From assembly GCA_035637455.1 (NCBI GenBank), contig DASPXE010000053.1:45455-109454 (forward strand): a stretch of 64,000 nucleotides of DNA, given 5' to 3'. The translations under genes were made by a program, and so were the position numbers. The stretch comes from 20CM-4-69-16 sp035637455. Its GTDB lineage: Bacteria; Gemmatimonadota; Gemmatimonadetes; Gemmatimonadales; GWC2-71-9. This document shows positions 46,139-54,310 of this stretch, piece by piece. The notes beneath the pieces were generated by a model. It was not told the DNA's origin. It saw nothing but the letters and a program-made list of their open reading frames with translations, and searched no databases. Numbering within the stretch: the stretch's first letter is position 1; the number at the start of each line of letters is the position of its first letter.

Positions 46139-47115
46139 AAGAAAAAGACGTCGAGCAACAACGTCACGCGGAGGCGTCACGCAGAACCGTCGAACTGAAG
46201 CGTCGAGCGCGCGAACTGGGCTTCGACGCAGTGGGGGTTGCGTCGCTCGAGCCCAACGCGCACGCCGGCGAGCTCGAGCGCTGGCTGGCCGCGGGCTACG
46301 CCGGCACGATGAGCTACCTGCACCGCCAGTCGGCTAAGCGGAAACAGCCGGGCCGTATCATGACGGGAGCCAAGGTCGCGGTCGTCACGCTCACCAACTA
46401 CTACCACGGCGCGTCTGACCCCGGAGCGGCGCCCCGGGGTCCAGGGAAGGTCGCCCAGTACGCCCAATCCGCCGACTACCATCGTGTCCTCGGCCGCCGG
46501 CTGGAGCGGCTCGCGGACGCGATTCGTGAGCTCGCGCCGGGCTCGAAGACCCGCGTCTACGTCGACGCCGGACCCGTTCCGGAGCGCGAGCTCGCGCAGC
46601 GCGCGGGCCTCGGCTGGATCGCGAAGAACATGATGCTCATCCACCCCGGGATTGGCTCGTTCACGTTCATCGGCGTCGTCCTCAGCGATGCCGCCCTCAC
46701 GCCCGATTTGCCGTTTCAGGGGGATCGCTGCGGCACCTGCCGCCGCTGCCTCGACGCCTGTCCCACGGACGCCTTCGTCGCACCGCACGTGATGGACGCG
46801 CGACGCTGCATTGCTTATCTCACGATCGAGCATCGCGGCGACTTCACGACGGACCAGAGATCGCTCGTCGGTGATTGGCTGTTCGGCTGCGACGTCTGCC
46901 AGGATGTGTGTCCGTGGAACGTGCGGTTCGCCCTGGCGACCGCCGATCCGGCGCTCGCCCCTCGTTCGGACCTCGCGGCCCCCGACCCCCGCGAATTCCT
47001 CGCGCTGGATGAGGAGACGTTCGCCAGCCGATACGGTGACACCCCGCTCGAGCGGCCAGGCCGCCACGGGATGCAACGCAACGCTGCTGCGACGCTCGCC
47101 CGGAATGCGCCGTGA
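46135..47115 (+). CDS. queG: Epoxyqueuosine reductase
   Basis: 326-residue cobalamin- and iron-sulfur-dependent enzyme of queuosine biosynthesis; it reduces epoxyqueuosine to queuosine in tRNA. N-terminal cobalamin-binding domain (RARELGFDAVGVASLEP, YLHRQSAKRKQPGRI), then two [4Fe-4S] clusters: CGTCRRCLDACPTDAF (about 199-214) and CDVCQDVCPWN (about 252-262), the QueG pattern. Starts in an ATGA overlap with the small gene upstream and ends in a GTGA overlap with the one downstream, so all three are one operon. No other que gene is in the window. Confidence 0.95.
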   Translation: MKEKDVEQQRHAEASRRTVELKRRARELGFDAVGVASLEPNAHAGELERWLAAGYAGTMSYLHRQSAKRKQPGRIMTGAKVAVVTLTNYYHGASDPGAAPRGPGKVAQYAQSADYHRVLGRRLERLADAIRELAPGSKTRVYVDAGPVPERELAQRAGLGWIAKNMMLIHPGIGSFTFIGVVLSDAALTPDLPFQGDRCGTCRRCLDACPTDAFVAPHVMDARRCIAYLTIEHRGDFTTDQRSLVGDWLFGCDVCQDVCPWNVRFALATADPALAPRSDLAAPDPREFLALDEETFASRYGDTPLERPGRHGMQRNAAATLARNAP

Positions 47116-47375
47116 GCGAGCAGATCGGCGAGATCCAGCGCCGCCTCGCGGACGGGCTCGCCAAGATCGATCCGCACCACCGCCTGCTCGGCCGGCCGGT
47201 GCACTACCGGATCATCGATGGGACCACCCTCGAGATCACCTATCGGGACGTGCCGGGGATCGCCGAAGGCGAGGTCCTCGGCGTCAAGCGGCTGCTCCCA
47301 CACGACTGTTTCTGCAGCGTGTCGCCACAGACGGCGGAGTGCGTGACGGTGCGGTTCGTGGTGTCGCTGAAGTAG
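47112..47375 (+). CDS. Small protein downstream of queG, unknown
   Basis: 87 residues starting with GTG in a GTGA overlap with queG. Secondary structure looks like alpha-beta-beta: MSEQIGEIQRRLADGLAKID helix, then HYRIIDGTTLEITYRD and CVTVRFVVSLK strands, with a Cys pair DCFCSV. No family recognised. A role in tRNA modification is by association only. Confidence 0.55.
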   Translation: MSEQIGEIQRRLADGLAKIDPHHRLLGRPVHYRIIDGTTLEITYRDVPGIAEGEVLGVKRLLPHDCFCSVSPQTAECVTVRFVVSLK

Positions 47376-47410
47376 GTAGGGAGCAGGAATGAGGTTTCAG
47401 GACGGGCATA

Positions 47411-47494
47411 CTAGACGCACAGGCGCACAGCGGTGAACAGTGGTGGTGAACAGGAAGGGCCTGCTCACTCGAACTGTTCACCGCTGTGCGTCTG
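47411..47494. repeat. Inverted repeat of the CTAGACGCACAG...GGTGAACAG family
   Basis: 47420-47440 (CAGGCGCACAGCGGTGAACAG in two parts CAGGCGCACAG and CGGTGAACAG) and 47474-47494 on the opposite strand match at 20 of 21 positions with a 33-nt loop. The left arm starts CTAGACGCACAG at 47411. The right arm supplies the last codons and stop of the metallophosphoesterase gene. The same family flanks the four-helix-bundle gene at 63.3-63.9 kb. Confidence 0.7.
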
Positions 47495-48395
47495 CGCGCC
47501 CAGCCGTTGCCTGTTCTGCTTTCTGCAACCTGATCACTGGTAACTCCGGGGGATTTCCCCATCTCATCGGGATCGCGGCGGTCCCCACCCCCGCCGACAC
47601 GTAGAGCCACGTCTCCCCGACCCGCTTGAGGCCGTGCATGTACCGCCCTCCGAACTGCGATGGCACAAGCAGCGGGCCCAGCAACGGGAAGTGGAGCTGG
47701 CCGTTGTGCGTGTGCCCCGACAGCATCACGTCTACCCGCAGTCCCGCCGGGAGGTATTCGATGAGATCGGGGTTATGAGAGAGGAGAATGCGGGGGATCT
47801 CGGGAGCGACACCGGCGAGCGCCTCGTCGGGACGGGTCGCGCCGTGGGTAAAGTCATCCACTCCGGCCACGGCCAGAGTGGCCGCGCCGCGCCGCACGAG
47901 GACGTGGCGGTTGGTGAGTAGGGTAACGCCCGCGCGCTCGAGCACGGCGCTGACCGCGTCCGGCCCCACCCAGTGGTCGTGATTGCCGAGCACGGCCACC
48001 ACGCCGTCGCGCGCGCGGAACCGAGCGAGCACAGATGCGAGCCCGTCGAGATCGCGCTTCACGTGGCTCACGAAATCCCCGCCCAGCGCGACGAGATCGG
48101 GCGCGAGCTCGGCGGCGCGGTCCGCCACCCGTGCGAGCCAGGAGGCCGGCACCACCGGGCCGCGGTGGAGATCCGTGACGAGTGCGATGCGGTAGCCGTC
48201 GAGCTCTGGCAGCAGGCCGGGAATCGGGACGCCGACCTCGGGCGTCAGGAGCGGCCGCCCATTCCAGCGCGCCAGCGGCGCACACAGGTGCTCCACCACC
48301 CACCCGATCGGCACCTTCACCGCGCGCTCGAATGTGGGCACGCGCCCGTCGCGGCTGGGCGGGTGACGCCGGGGATAGAAGAGCGGCCCGATCAC
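47478..48395 (-). CDS. Metallophosphoesterase (YkuE/calcineurin-like)
   Basis: 305 residues. All dimetal motifs are present: LVTDLHRG (DxH), GGDFVSH (GD), GNHDHW (GNHD) and SGHTHNGQ (GHTH). No signal peptide; the N-terminal region is basic and Pro-rich. The GTG start at 48395 overlaps the M20 peptidase stop as GTGA; the upstream open frame to 49265 is antisense-like shadow. The last ~9 residues (ATAGRADAQR-type) are encoded by an intergenic inverted repeat, so the C-terminus has probably been altered by repeat insertion. Substrate unknown (phosphoesters, lipids or nucleotides). Confidence 0.9.
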   Translation of the reverse strand: MIGPLFYPRRHPPSRDGRVPTFERAVKVPIGWVVEHLCAPLARWNGRPLLTPEVGVPIPGLLPELDGYRIALVTDLHRGPVVPASWLARVADRAAELAPDLVALGGDFVSHVKRDLDGLASVLARFRARDGVVAVLGNHDHWVGPDAVSAVLERAGVTLLTNRHVLVRRGAATLAVAGVDDFTHGATRPDEALAGVAPEIPRILLSHNPDLIEYLPAGLRVDVMLSGHTHNGQLHFPLLGPLLVPSQFGGRYMHGLKRVGETWLYVSAGVGTAAIPMRWGNPPELPVIRLQKAEQATAGRADAQR

Positions 48396-49864
48396 CTCGC
48401 GACGACGCGCGACACGACGTCGTACATGAAGTGGACGCCGAACGTCAAATCGTCGAGGCTCACCCGCTCGTCGTTGCCGTGTACGCCGCGCGACTCGACC
48501 TGGTTGAGCGGGAACGGCGACAGCCCGTAGCTCACGATCCCCAAGCGCCGGAAGTAGTGGCTGTCCGTGAATCCCGTGAGCGGCGGCGTCGTGACGAGCG
48601 CCTCGGGGTCGCGCGCGCGCACCGCCGCCACGATCGCCCGGAACAGCTCGGTGTCGGCCGAGCTCTCCGTGGCCGGCCAGTTCGGCCCTTGGGGCGTGAT
48701 GGTCACGGCGCTGTCGTTCACTACCCGTACGAGCTCGGCAAGGAAGGCCGCCGGCTCCTGCGCCGGCAGGAGGCGCACGTCGAGCGCCGCCGACGCGACG
48801 GGCGGGATCACGTTCGTCTTGTCGCTCCCCTTCAAGCCGGTGATCGAAATCGTGTTTCGCAAGAGCGCGTTGTAGGTGAGGTCCGCCGTGAGCGCCCGGA
48901 TGGCCGTGGAATCCCGCAACGCCGCTCGCACGTCCGCGAGCCAGGCCCGCCGCGCCGCATCGGTCTCGATCGTCGACAGGTCGTGCAGGTAGCGCTCCAC
49001 GGTCGGTGTCACCACCAGCGGCGTCTGCCAGGTCGCGATCCGGTTCAGCGCCCGCACCAGCCGGTGCACCGGATTGTCCGGGGTGGGACGGGACCCGTGC
49101 CCCGACGTTCCCCTCGCTGTGACGTTGAGCCAGAACGGTGACTTCTCCGTCGTGCCCACGCCGTAGTACTCGATGCGACCCCGCGCGTCGGCGCGGATCG
49201 TCCCGCCTTCGTTGATCAGGAACTCCGCGTCTCGGATCAGGTCGGGATGGTTCTCCACGAACCACCCCGCCCCCACTCCCGCTCCGATCTCCTCGTCCGA
49301 CGTCGCAAGGAAGATGACGTCGCGCTTGAGCGGGACCTGCGCGCGCTTGAGGATGAGCAGCGTCATCACCTGGGCGATCGCCTCACCCTTCATGTCGAGC
49401 GCGCCACGCCCCCAGACGTAGCCGTCCTTCACCACGCCGCCGAACGGGTCCACCTTCCAATACTCCGGGCTGGCGAGCACCACGTCCATGTGATTGAGGA
49501 AGATCAGCGGACGCCCGGTCCCATCCCCGCGCACGCGCGCGTACAAGTTGGCCTTGCCGGGCCCGGGCTCGAAGACCTGTGCCTCGATCCCTTCTCGTCC
49601 CAGCACTCGCTTCAACCATTCCGCCGCCTTGGACTCGTTCCCCGGCGGATTCGTGGTGTTGATGGCGATGTACTGGGACAGCAGCGTCGCCGCTTCTTTC
49701 CCCGCCGCCTGCCACTCCTCCTCGCTCTTGGGGACGGCCTCGCGGAATAGCTGCGGGGGGAGCAGCACGGGCTGCGAGGAAGGGCCCATGAGCGGCGGCC
49801 GGGGATGCCGGGCGCAGCCCACGAAGCAAAGACAGGACAGCCCCACGAGCGCGTGATGACGCAA
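48392..49864 (-). CDS. Lipoprotein M20-family metallopeptidase
   Basis: 490 residues. The signal (MRHHALVGLSCLCFVGCAR) ends in a lipobox-like VGC, so a periplasmic lipoprotein is likely. Dizinc M20 motifs: LIFLNHMDVV (His), GRGALDMKG (bridging Asp), ATSDEEIGAG (Glu pair), INEGG and a C-terminal His in SRGVHGNDE. A lid/dimerisation insert lies at about 200-340. M20 enzymes cleave dipeptides or deacylate N-acyl amino acids. The stop overlaps the metallophosphoesterase start (GTGA). Confidence 0.92.
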   Translation of the reverse strand: MRHHALVGLSCLCFVGCARHPRPPLMGPSSQPVLLPPQLFREAVPKSEEEWQAAGKEAATLLSQYIAINTTNPPGNESKAAEWLKRVLGREGIEAQVFEPGPGKANLYARVRGDGTGRPLIFLNHMDVVLASPEYWKVDPFGGVVKDGYVWGRGALDMKGEAIAQVMTLLILKRAQVPLKRDVIFLATSDEEIGAGVGAGWFVENHPDLIRDAEFLINEGGTIRADARGRIEYYGVGTTEKSPFWLNVTARGTSGHGSRPTPDNPVHRLVRALNRIATWQTPLVVTPTVERYLHDLSTIETDAARRAWLADVRAALRDSTAIRALTADLTYNALLRNTISITGLKGSDKTNVIPPVASAALDVRLLPAQEPAAFLAELVRVVNDSAVTITPQGPNWPATESSADTELFRAIVAAVRARDPEALVTTPPLTGFTDSHYFRRLGIVSYGLSPFPLNQVESRGVHGNDERVSLDDLTFGVHFMYDVVSRVVAR

Positions 49865-49951
49865 CGCTGCCTCCGGAAGAAGACGGGTCGGGATCGCGGA
49901 AACTAGAGGCGCGCGGCACGAGCGGCGAGTCCCCCGCTCCAGCCCGGCCCC

Positions 49952-50935
49952 CTACAGCGCACGGGTCTCCCCATGCGCCAGCACCCAGAACTGCTCCGGT
50001 GCGAGACCCGCCACCTGCCACGCCGCGCGGGCCCGGACGGGCGGCTCGTCCATGGCCTCATCGGTGAGCTTGAAGGTACCCCAGTGCATGGGAATCATGA
50101 CCGTCCCGTGGGTTCCGCCCCCCAAGTCGCGGAACGCCCGCACGGCCTCCTCGGGGTTCATGTGCACCGGCTGCATGAACCACCGGGGCTCGTAGCCGCC
50201 GATCGGCAGCAGCGCCATGTCGAACGGCCCGTAGCGCGCCGCGATGCGCCCGAACTCGGGGTGGTACCCGGTGTCGCCCGCGAAGAACACACGGTGGGCG
50301 TCTGTCCGCACCGACCAGCCGCACCACAGCGTATCGCCGCGGTCGCGGAGTCCGCGCGAGCTGAAGTGCTGGGCCGGCGTGCAGGCAACCAATGCCGCGT
50401 CGACGGGCGTCTCCTGCCACCAGTCGTGCTCCCGCACGTCCCGCGCGCCGCGCGCCCGGACGAAGCGCGCGAGGCCAAGCGGCACCAGCCAGGTGGCGCG
50501 CGGCTCCCGCGCGGCGAGCCGGCGCACGGTGCGGTCGTCCAGGTGGTCATAGTGGTTGTGCGACAGCAGCACGAGGTCGATCGGCGGGAGGGTCGCGAAG
50601 TCAATCCCGGGCGCCACCCAGCGGCTGGGGCCGGCGAAGCGCACTGGCGACGCGCGGCTGCTCCACATCGGATCGGTGAGCACGTTCAGCCCGCCCACCT
50701 GCAGCAGAAAGCTCGAATGTCCCACCCACGTCACCAGCAGTCGATCGGGTGTCGCGCGGGGAACGGCAAACTTCGGCTCGAGCCGGAGGAACGCCGAGTT
50801 CGGGGGATCCGCAGGCCGCGGCCGGGTAGTGCGGTGCACCAGCACCCACTTGAGGAAGCTGCCGAAGGCGGGGGCGGCCGCGTTGGCCCACGGATTGCGA
50901 AACCCGCCGCCGGGGCGGTGATGCGGAGCGGTCAC
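49952..50935 (-). CDS. MBL-fold metallo-hydrolase (UlaG / NAPE-PLD-like)
   Basis: 327 residues. The metallo-beta-lactamase signature LLSHNHYDHLDD (HxHxDH) is intact, with FAGDTGYHPEFG (Asp ligand) and a later His in PMHWGTF. The fold resembles NAPE-PLD/UlaG-type lipid- or lactone-hydrolysing enzymes. A short basic leader and GTG start are assumed; no convincing signal peptide. It is monocistronic, downstream of the DUF4382 lipoprotein gene with 73 bp between. Confidence 0.88.
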   Translation of the reverse strand: MTAPHHRPGGGFRNPWANAAAPAFGSFLKWVLVHRTTRPRPADPPNSAFLRLEPKFAVPRATPDRLLVTWVGHSSFLLQVGGLNVLTDPMWSSRASPVRFAGPSRWVAPGIDFATLPPIDLVLLSHNHYDHLDDRTVRRLAAREPRATWLVPLGLARFVRARGARDVREHDWWQETPVDAALVACTPAQHFSSRGLRDRGDTLWCGWSVRTDAHRVFFAGDTGYHPEFGRIAARYGPFDMALLPIGGYEPRWFMQPVHMNPEEAVRAFRDLGGGTHGTVMIPMHWGTFKLTDEAMDEPPVRARAAWQVAGLAPEQFWVLAHGETRAL

Positions 50936-51008
50936 GGGCCGCGAAACCTAAAGCGGGGAGCGCGATAATGCCACCGCGCCCCCGCACCCTCGCGTCCGAT
51001 CCCGAAGA

Positions 51009-52448
51009 TCAGTGGACCGTGATCGTCGCCTGGCCGGTGTTGCCCTCGCTCGTCGCGCGCAGCAACGCGCTGCCAACCTTCCGGGAGCGGACAATCGAGT
51101 AGGGACCGAACGCCCCCTCGATGACGAAGACCGACGTGTCGGTGCTGAACCACGAGACGGGCCGGTTGGTGAGCACGGTCCCGGTGCTGTCGCGCAGCTC
51201 GGCCCGGAAGCCGAGGCTATCGCCTACGGCGGCGGTCGCGCTTCCGGGCACCACCGTGACGGACGCCACGGGCGCCGGTGAGCCGACCACCTGCACCGTG
51301 AGCGTGTCGCTCAGTCCACCGCTCGTCGCCGTTATGGTCGCGACGCCCGGCTGGCGGCCAGCGACGGACGCCGTGTCAGCCACTCCGGTCACGTCGGCGA
51401 TCGACGGGGCACTGCTCGTCCACGTTACGGACGGATTCGGGACGGGGTTGCCGTTCGCGCCGCCGACGGCGGCATACAGCGTAATCGTCCCTCCGACGCC
51501 GACCGACGAGGGGCCGGAGACGTGCACGTATGCACCACCAGTGCTACTGCCCGCCGCGGGAAGCGACACAGAGAGCCTCGTGGTGGCGCCCGCCGAGACT
51601 TGCACGTTGGGGGTCACCACCGCATCGAGGGCCGGGTAGTCGGGCTGCTCGATGCGGACGATGTAGGTCGCCGCGCTCACGAAGGCGACCTTGTAATAGC
51701 CTGTGCCGTCGCTCCGGCCGGTGGCCGCGGCGTACCACGTGGACGGCGGCTGGCGCGGATCGCCCGAGTAGAGCGTGACGTTCGCGTTCTTGATGGGCCG
51801 GCTCTGTCCGCCGGAGTCGGCCGTCACGGTGCCCTCGAGCGCCCCGGTCGCGGCCGAGTTCACCGCGCGCAGCCACGGCAGCACGGTGAATTCCTTGGTG
51901 CCGAAATAATCGTACAGAAAGCTCCGCCCTACGTCGAAGTCGATCACGATCACCGCCCCCCCGCTCGCCATAATCGCGGGCGTCGACAAGTCGAGCGGCT
52001 CTTCGACCAGCGCGTACATCGTGATGGCTCCGCTCCCCGGCCACGGCCAGTGCACCGGAGGCGGCGCACCGTTGTTGTAGGTGATCGAAGACTTGTCGGC
52101 GTCGATCACCATGCGGATCGCCTGGTATTGCTGGGCGTCGAGCTCGCCCTCGCCGAGGAAGGCGGTGGTCCCGTGCTGCAGCGTCAGCAAGTCGAACGTT
52201 CTCTCGGGCGTCGCGACCCGAACCCAAGCGCCGCCACCGCTTGTGTCGAGCCCGCTGCTGGCGTCGATGCTGACCACGTAGACGTTGACGCTCGCGACCG
52301 AGTCGTATGGGAACGGCGCGTCGGTGAGCAGCACCTTGGCGAGTGGCTTCCCCCTCAACGGGGGTGACGCCGACGTGTCGTCCTGGTAGCACCCACCCCC
52401 CGCGAGCAATGCGGCGGCAACGAGGGACAGGAAGACACGGGTCGACAT
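51009..52448 (-). CDS. DUF4382 / bacterial Ig-like (Big_2) surface lipoprotein
   Basis: 479 residues. Signal MSTRVFLSLVAAALLAGGGC with a Gly-rich lipobox. A DUF4382 domain (about 35-185: KVLLTDAPFPYDSVASVNV, IDADKSSITYN) is followed by a CarboxypepD_reg-like beta domain (ALEGTVTADSGGQSRPIKNA, about 205-290) and two Big-type Ig-like domains (VNPVPNPSVTWTSS, SVTVVPGSATAAVGD). The ATG at 52448 has GGAAGGAG 6 nt upstream. Extracellular adhesion or polysaccharide contact is the usual guess for this architecture. Divergent from the ECF sigma operon across a strong dyad, so the two may be co-regulated. Confidence 0.85.
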   Translation of the reverse strand: MSTRVFLSLVAAALLAGGGCYQDDTSASPPLRGKPLAKVLLTDAPFPYDSVASVNVYVVSIDASSGLDTSGGGAWVRVATPERTFDLLTLQHGTTAFLGEGELDAQQYQAIRMVIDADKSSITYNNGAPPPVHWPWPGSGAITMYALVEEPLDLSTPAIMASGGAVIVIDFDVGRSFLYDYFGTKEFTVLPWLRAVNSAATGALEGTVTADSGGQSRPIKNANVTLYSGDPRQPPSTWYAAATGRSDGTGYYKVAFVSAATYIVRIEQPDYPALDAVVTPNVQVSAGATTRLSVSLPAAGSSTGGAYVHVSGPSSVGVGGTITLYAAVGGANGNPVPNPSVTWTSSAPSIADVTGVADTASVAGRQPGVATITATSGGLSDTLTVQVVGSPAPVASVTVVPGSATAAVGDSLGFRAELRDSTGTVLTNRPVSWFSTDTSVFVIEGAFGPYSIVRSRKVGSALLRATSEGNTGQATITVH

Positions 52449-52516
52449 CGTGGGCTCCTTCCGAGAACTTTGATGACGATGACGGCTCTGCCACACAATA
52501 CCCCGGTGCGCGGCAG

Positions 52517-52559
52517 GAGCGTCACAACCCCCCGGTCGTGGGGGTAAATTGTGACGCTC
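52517..52559. promoter_or_regulatory. Large inverted repeat between lipoprotein and sigma-factor genes
   Basis: GAGCGTCACAA (52517-52527) and TTGTGACGCTC (52549-52559) are perfect inverted copies; CCCCC (52528-) and GGGGG (52540-52544) pair inside. The structure ends 11 nt before the sigma ATG and lies 69 bp from the divergent lipoprotein start. It fits an operator for both genes or an RNA hairpin covering the sigma ribosome-binding region; no Shine-Dalgarno is visible there. Confidence 0.6.
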
Positions 52560-52570
52560 GACCATCTGCC

Positions 52571-53128
52571 ATGGGTATAGACAACGTGGGGGCGAGCGAC
52601 GGAGAGCTGGTGCGCCGAGTCCGCGCCGGCGACGTCGGCGCCTACGCCGCGCTGGTCGCGCGGTACCGCGACCGCCTGGGCCGATACGCCGTGCACATGC
52701 TCGGGGACCGGCAGGACGCGGAGGAGGCGCTGCAGGACGCCTTCGTCCGGGCATACCGCTCGCTCGCGCGCTGTGACGATCCGGAGCGGTTTGGTGCGTG
52801 GCTCTACGGCATCCTGGTCAACCGGTGCCGCACGACCGGCGGGCGGGCGGCGCGGCGTGCGCGGCTGTTCGTGCGCGACGACGCGGCGCTCGGCGGTGTT
52901 GCGCTCCCGAGTCCGGCCGAGCGTGCTGAATGGGACGACACCGTCCGGCGGGCGCTCGCGCGGCTCGCGCCCGAATACCGGGAGGCGTTTCTCCTCAAGC
53001 ACATCGAGGAGTTGGAGTACGAAGAGATGGCGCAGCTCACCGGCGCGGGTATCTCGGCGTTGAAGATGCGGGTGAAACGCGCCCGCGAGCAGCTGCAGGT
53101 CATTTTCCGAGAGGCGGAGCGTGTTTGA
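52571..53128 (+). CDS. ECF sigma factor
   Basis: 185 residues. Region 2 is GAYAALVARYRDRLGRYAVH followed by DAEEALQDAFVRAYRSL; region 4 is LEYEEMAQLTGAGISALKMR plus a C-terminal basic helix. The linker (~95-120) is short. Group assignment is not possible here. No ribosome-binding site is visible before the ATG at 52571, in line with control by the upstream hairpin. The stop overlaps the next gene by 8 nt, the usual place of an anti-sigma gene. Confidence 0.93.
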   Translation: MGIDNVGASDGELVRRVRAGDVGAYAALVARYRDRLGRYAVHMLGDRQDAEEALQDAFVRAYRSLARCDDPERFGAWLYGILVNRCRTTGGRAARRARLFVRDDAALGGVALPSPAERAEWDDTVRRALARLAPEYREAFLLKHIEELEYEEMAQLTGAGISALKMRVKRAREQLQVIFREAERV

Positions 53129-53675
53129 GCAATCGGAAGACGCGATCGAGCGCATCATCCGTCATCTGCGGCGGCCGGTGCAAGTCGATCCGGCGGTCGA
53201 CGGCCGTGTGATGGACGAGATCGCGCACGTTCCCGTGCAGGGGCGAAGCCGCGCGGCCCGAGCGGCCTGGGGCTGGCTCACCCGGCCGCGCCACGTCGCG
53301 CTCTCGCCACTCGGCGGGCTGGCGATCGCAGCGGGCGTTGCCGCGCTCGCGCTCGCGCTGTCCGGCCGGCGTCCCGGAGCAGCGCCGCCCGCGGAGGGCG
53401 CGCAGCGCGAGTTTGAGTTTGTCGTCGTCGCCCCCCGCGCGGCGACGGTGTCGGTCGTGGGCGACTTTAACGACTGGGACGCCGCCCGCACCCCGATGCA
53501 ACCCTCGCAACGCGGCGGCCCGCTGTGGACGGCGGTCGTGCCGCTCGCTCCCGGGCGCTACCGCTACGCCTTCCTCGTGGACGGCTCCCGCTGGCTCGCC
53601 GATCCGGCCGCTCCACGCGCGCGCGATGACGAGTTCGGGACGCCGAGCTCGGTCGTGACCGTGGCGGGCTCGTGA
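53121..53675 (+). CDS. Membrane protein with C-terminal CBM48 (AMPK-type glycogen-binding) domain, candidate anti-sigma factor
   Basis: 184 residues, GTG start within the sigma gene. N-terminal ~55 residues form a basic helical region like anti-sigma cytosolic domains (AIERIIRHLRRPVQVD), then one membrane span (LSPLGGLAIAAGVAALALAL, about 55-75). The exported part is a CBM48/AMPK-beta-like domain: ATVSVVGDFNDWDAARTPMQ and YRYAFLVDGSRWLADP (about 105-160). Such domains bind alpha-glucans. The layout suggests a transmembrane anti-sigma whose sensor is a carbohydrate-binding module; direct binding to the sigma is inferred only from position. Confidence 0.75.
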   Translation: MFEQSEDAIERIIRHLRRPVQVDPAVDGRVMDEIAHVPVQGRSRAARAAWGWLTRPRHVALSPLGGLAIAAGVAALALALSGRRPGAAPPAEGAQREFEFVVVAPRAATVSVVGDFNDWDAARTPMQPSQRGGPLWTAVVPLAPGRYRYAFLVDGSRWLADPAAPRARDDEFGTPSSVVTVAGS

Positions 53676-54310
53676 CGCGGCGCTCGCTGCTGCGCGCGGC
53701 GGCCGCCGGCGCGCTCGCCGCCACGTTCGCCGCGACGGCGGCGGCGCAGGATCCGCGGCTCGGACGCCTCGACCCGGGCGCGCGCCCGCTGGTCGCTGGC
53801 GTGCTCGACTCGGCGCGCGCCGCGGGCCTTCCCACGGAGCCGCTGGTGCAGCGCGCACTCGAAGGCGCGACGAAAGGCGCGCCGGGCCCCCTCATCGTGA
53901 GCGCCGTGCAGCGCCTCGCCGCTGATCTCGGCCGGGCCCGCGAGGCCCTCGGGCCGGGGACAACGCCGCCGGAGCTCGAGGCAGGGGCCGCGGCGCTCCG
54001 GGCCGGCGCCGGCCCCGCGGTGCTGGCGCTGCTGCGCCGGGCGCGCCGCCAGACCATCGCGGTTCCGCTCGCCGTGCTCACTGACCTCGTGGCCGGCGGC
54101 GTCCCCGTGGACAGCGCTGCGGCCGCCGTGCTCGCCCTCGCCGCACGAGCCAGAGACGCGGACCTCGTCGAGTTCCGGCGCTCCGTCGAGCGCGACATCG
54201 CGCTCGGCGCACCGCCCACGGCCGCCACCGCGGCCGCTGCGGCGTACGCGGACGCCAGGATCTCGGGAGTGAATGCGGGGGCCCGCGAGAATCGCCCCGG
54301 CCGCCCCTAG
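53672..54310 (+). CDS. Exported Ala-rich helical protein, unknown
   Basis: 212 residues. Signal peptide with Arg pair (MTRRSLLRAAAAGALAATFA) may be Sec or Tat. The mature chain is almost all helix with small residues (LVQRALEGATKGAPGPLIVS, VLTDLVAGGVPVDSAAAAVLAL) and no known domain. The GTG start overlaps the CBM48 gene stop as GTGA. Its 3' end overlaps the next gene by 38 nt, so it is firmly part of the sigma operon. Confidence 0.65.
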   Translation: MTRRSLLRAAAAGALAATFAATAAAQDPRLGRLDPGARPLVAGVLDSARAAGLPTEPLVQRALEGATKGAPGPLIVSAVQRLAADLGRAREALGPGTTPPELEAGAAALRAGAGPAVLALLRRARRQTIAVPLAVLTDLVAGGVPVDSAAAAVLALAARARDADLVEFRRSVERDIALGAPPTAATAAAAAYADARISGVNAGARENRPGRP

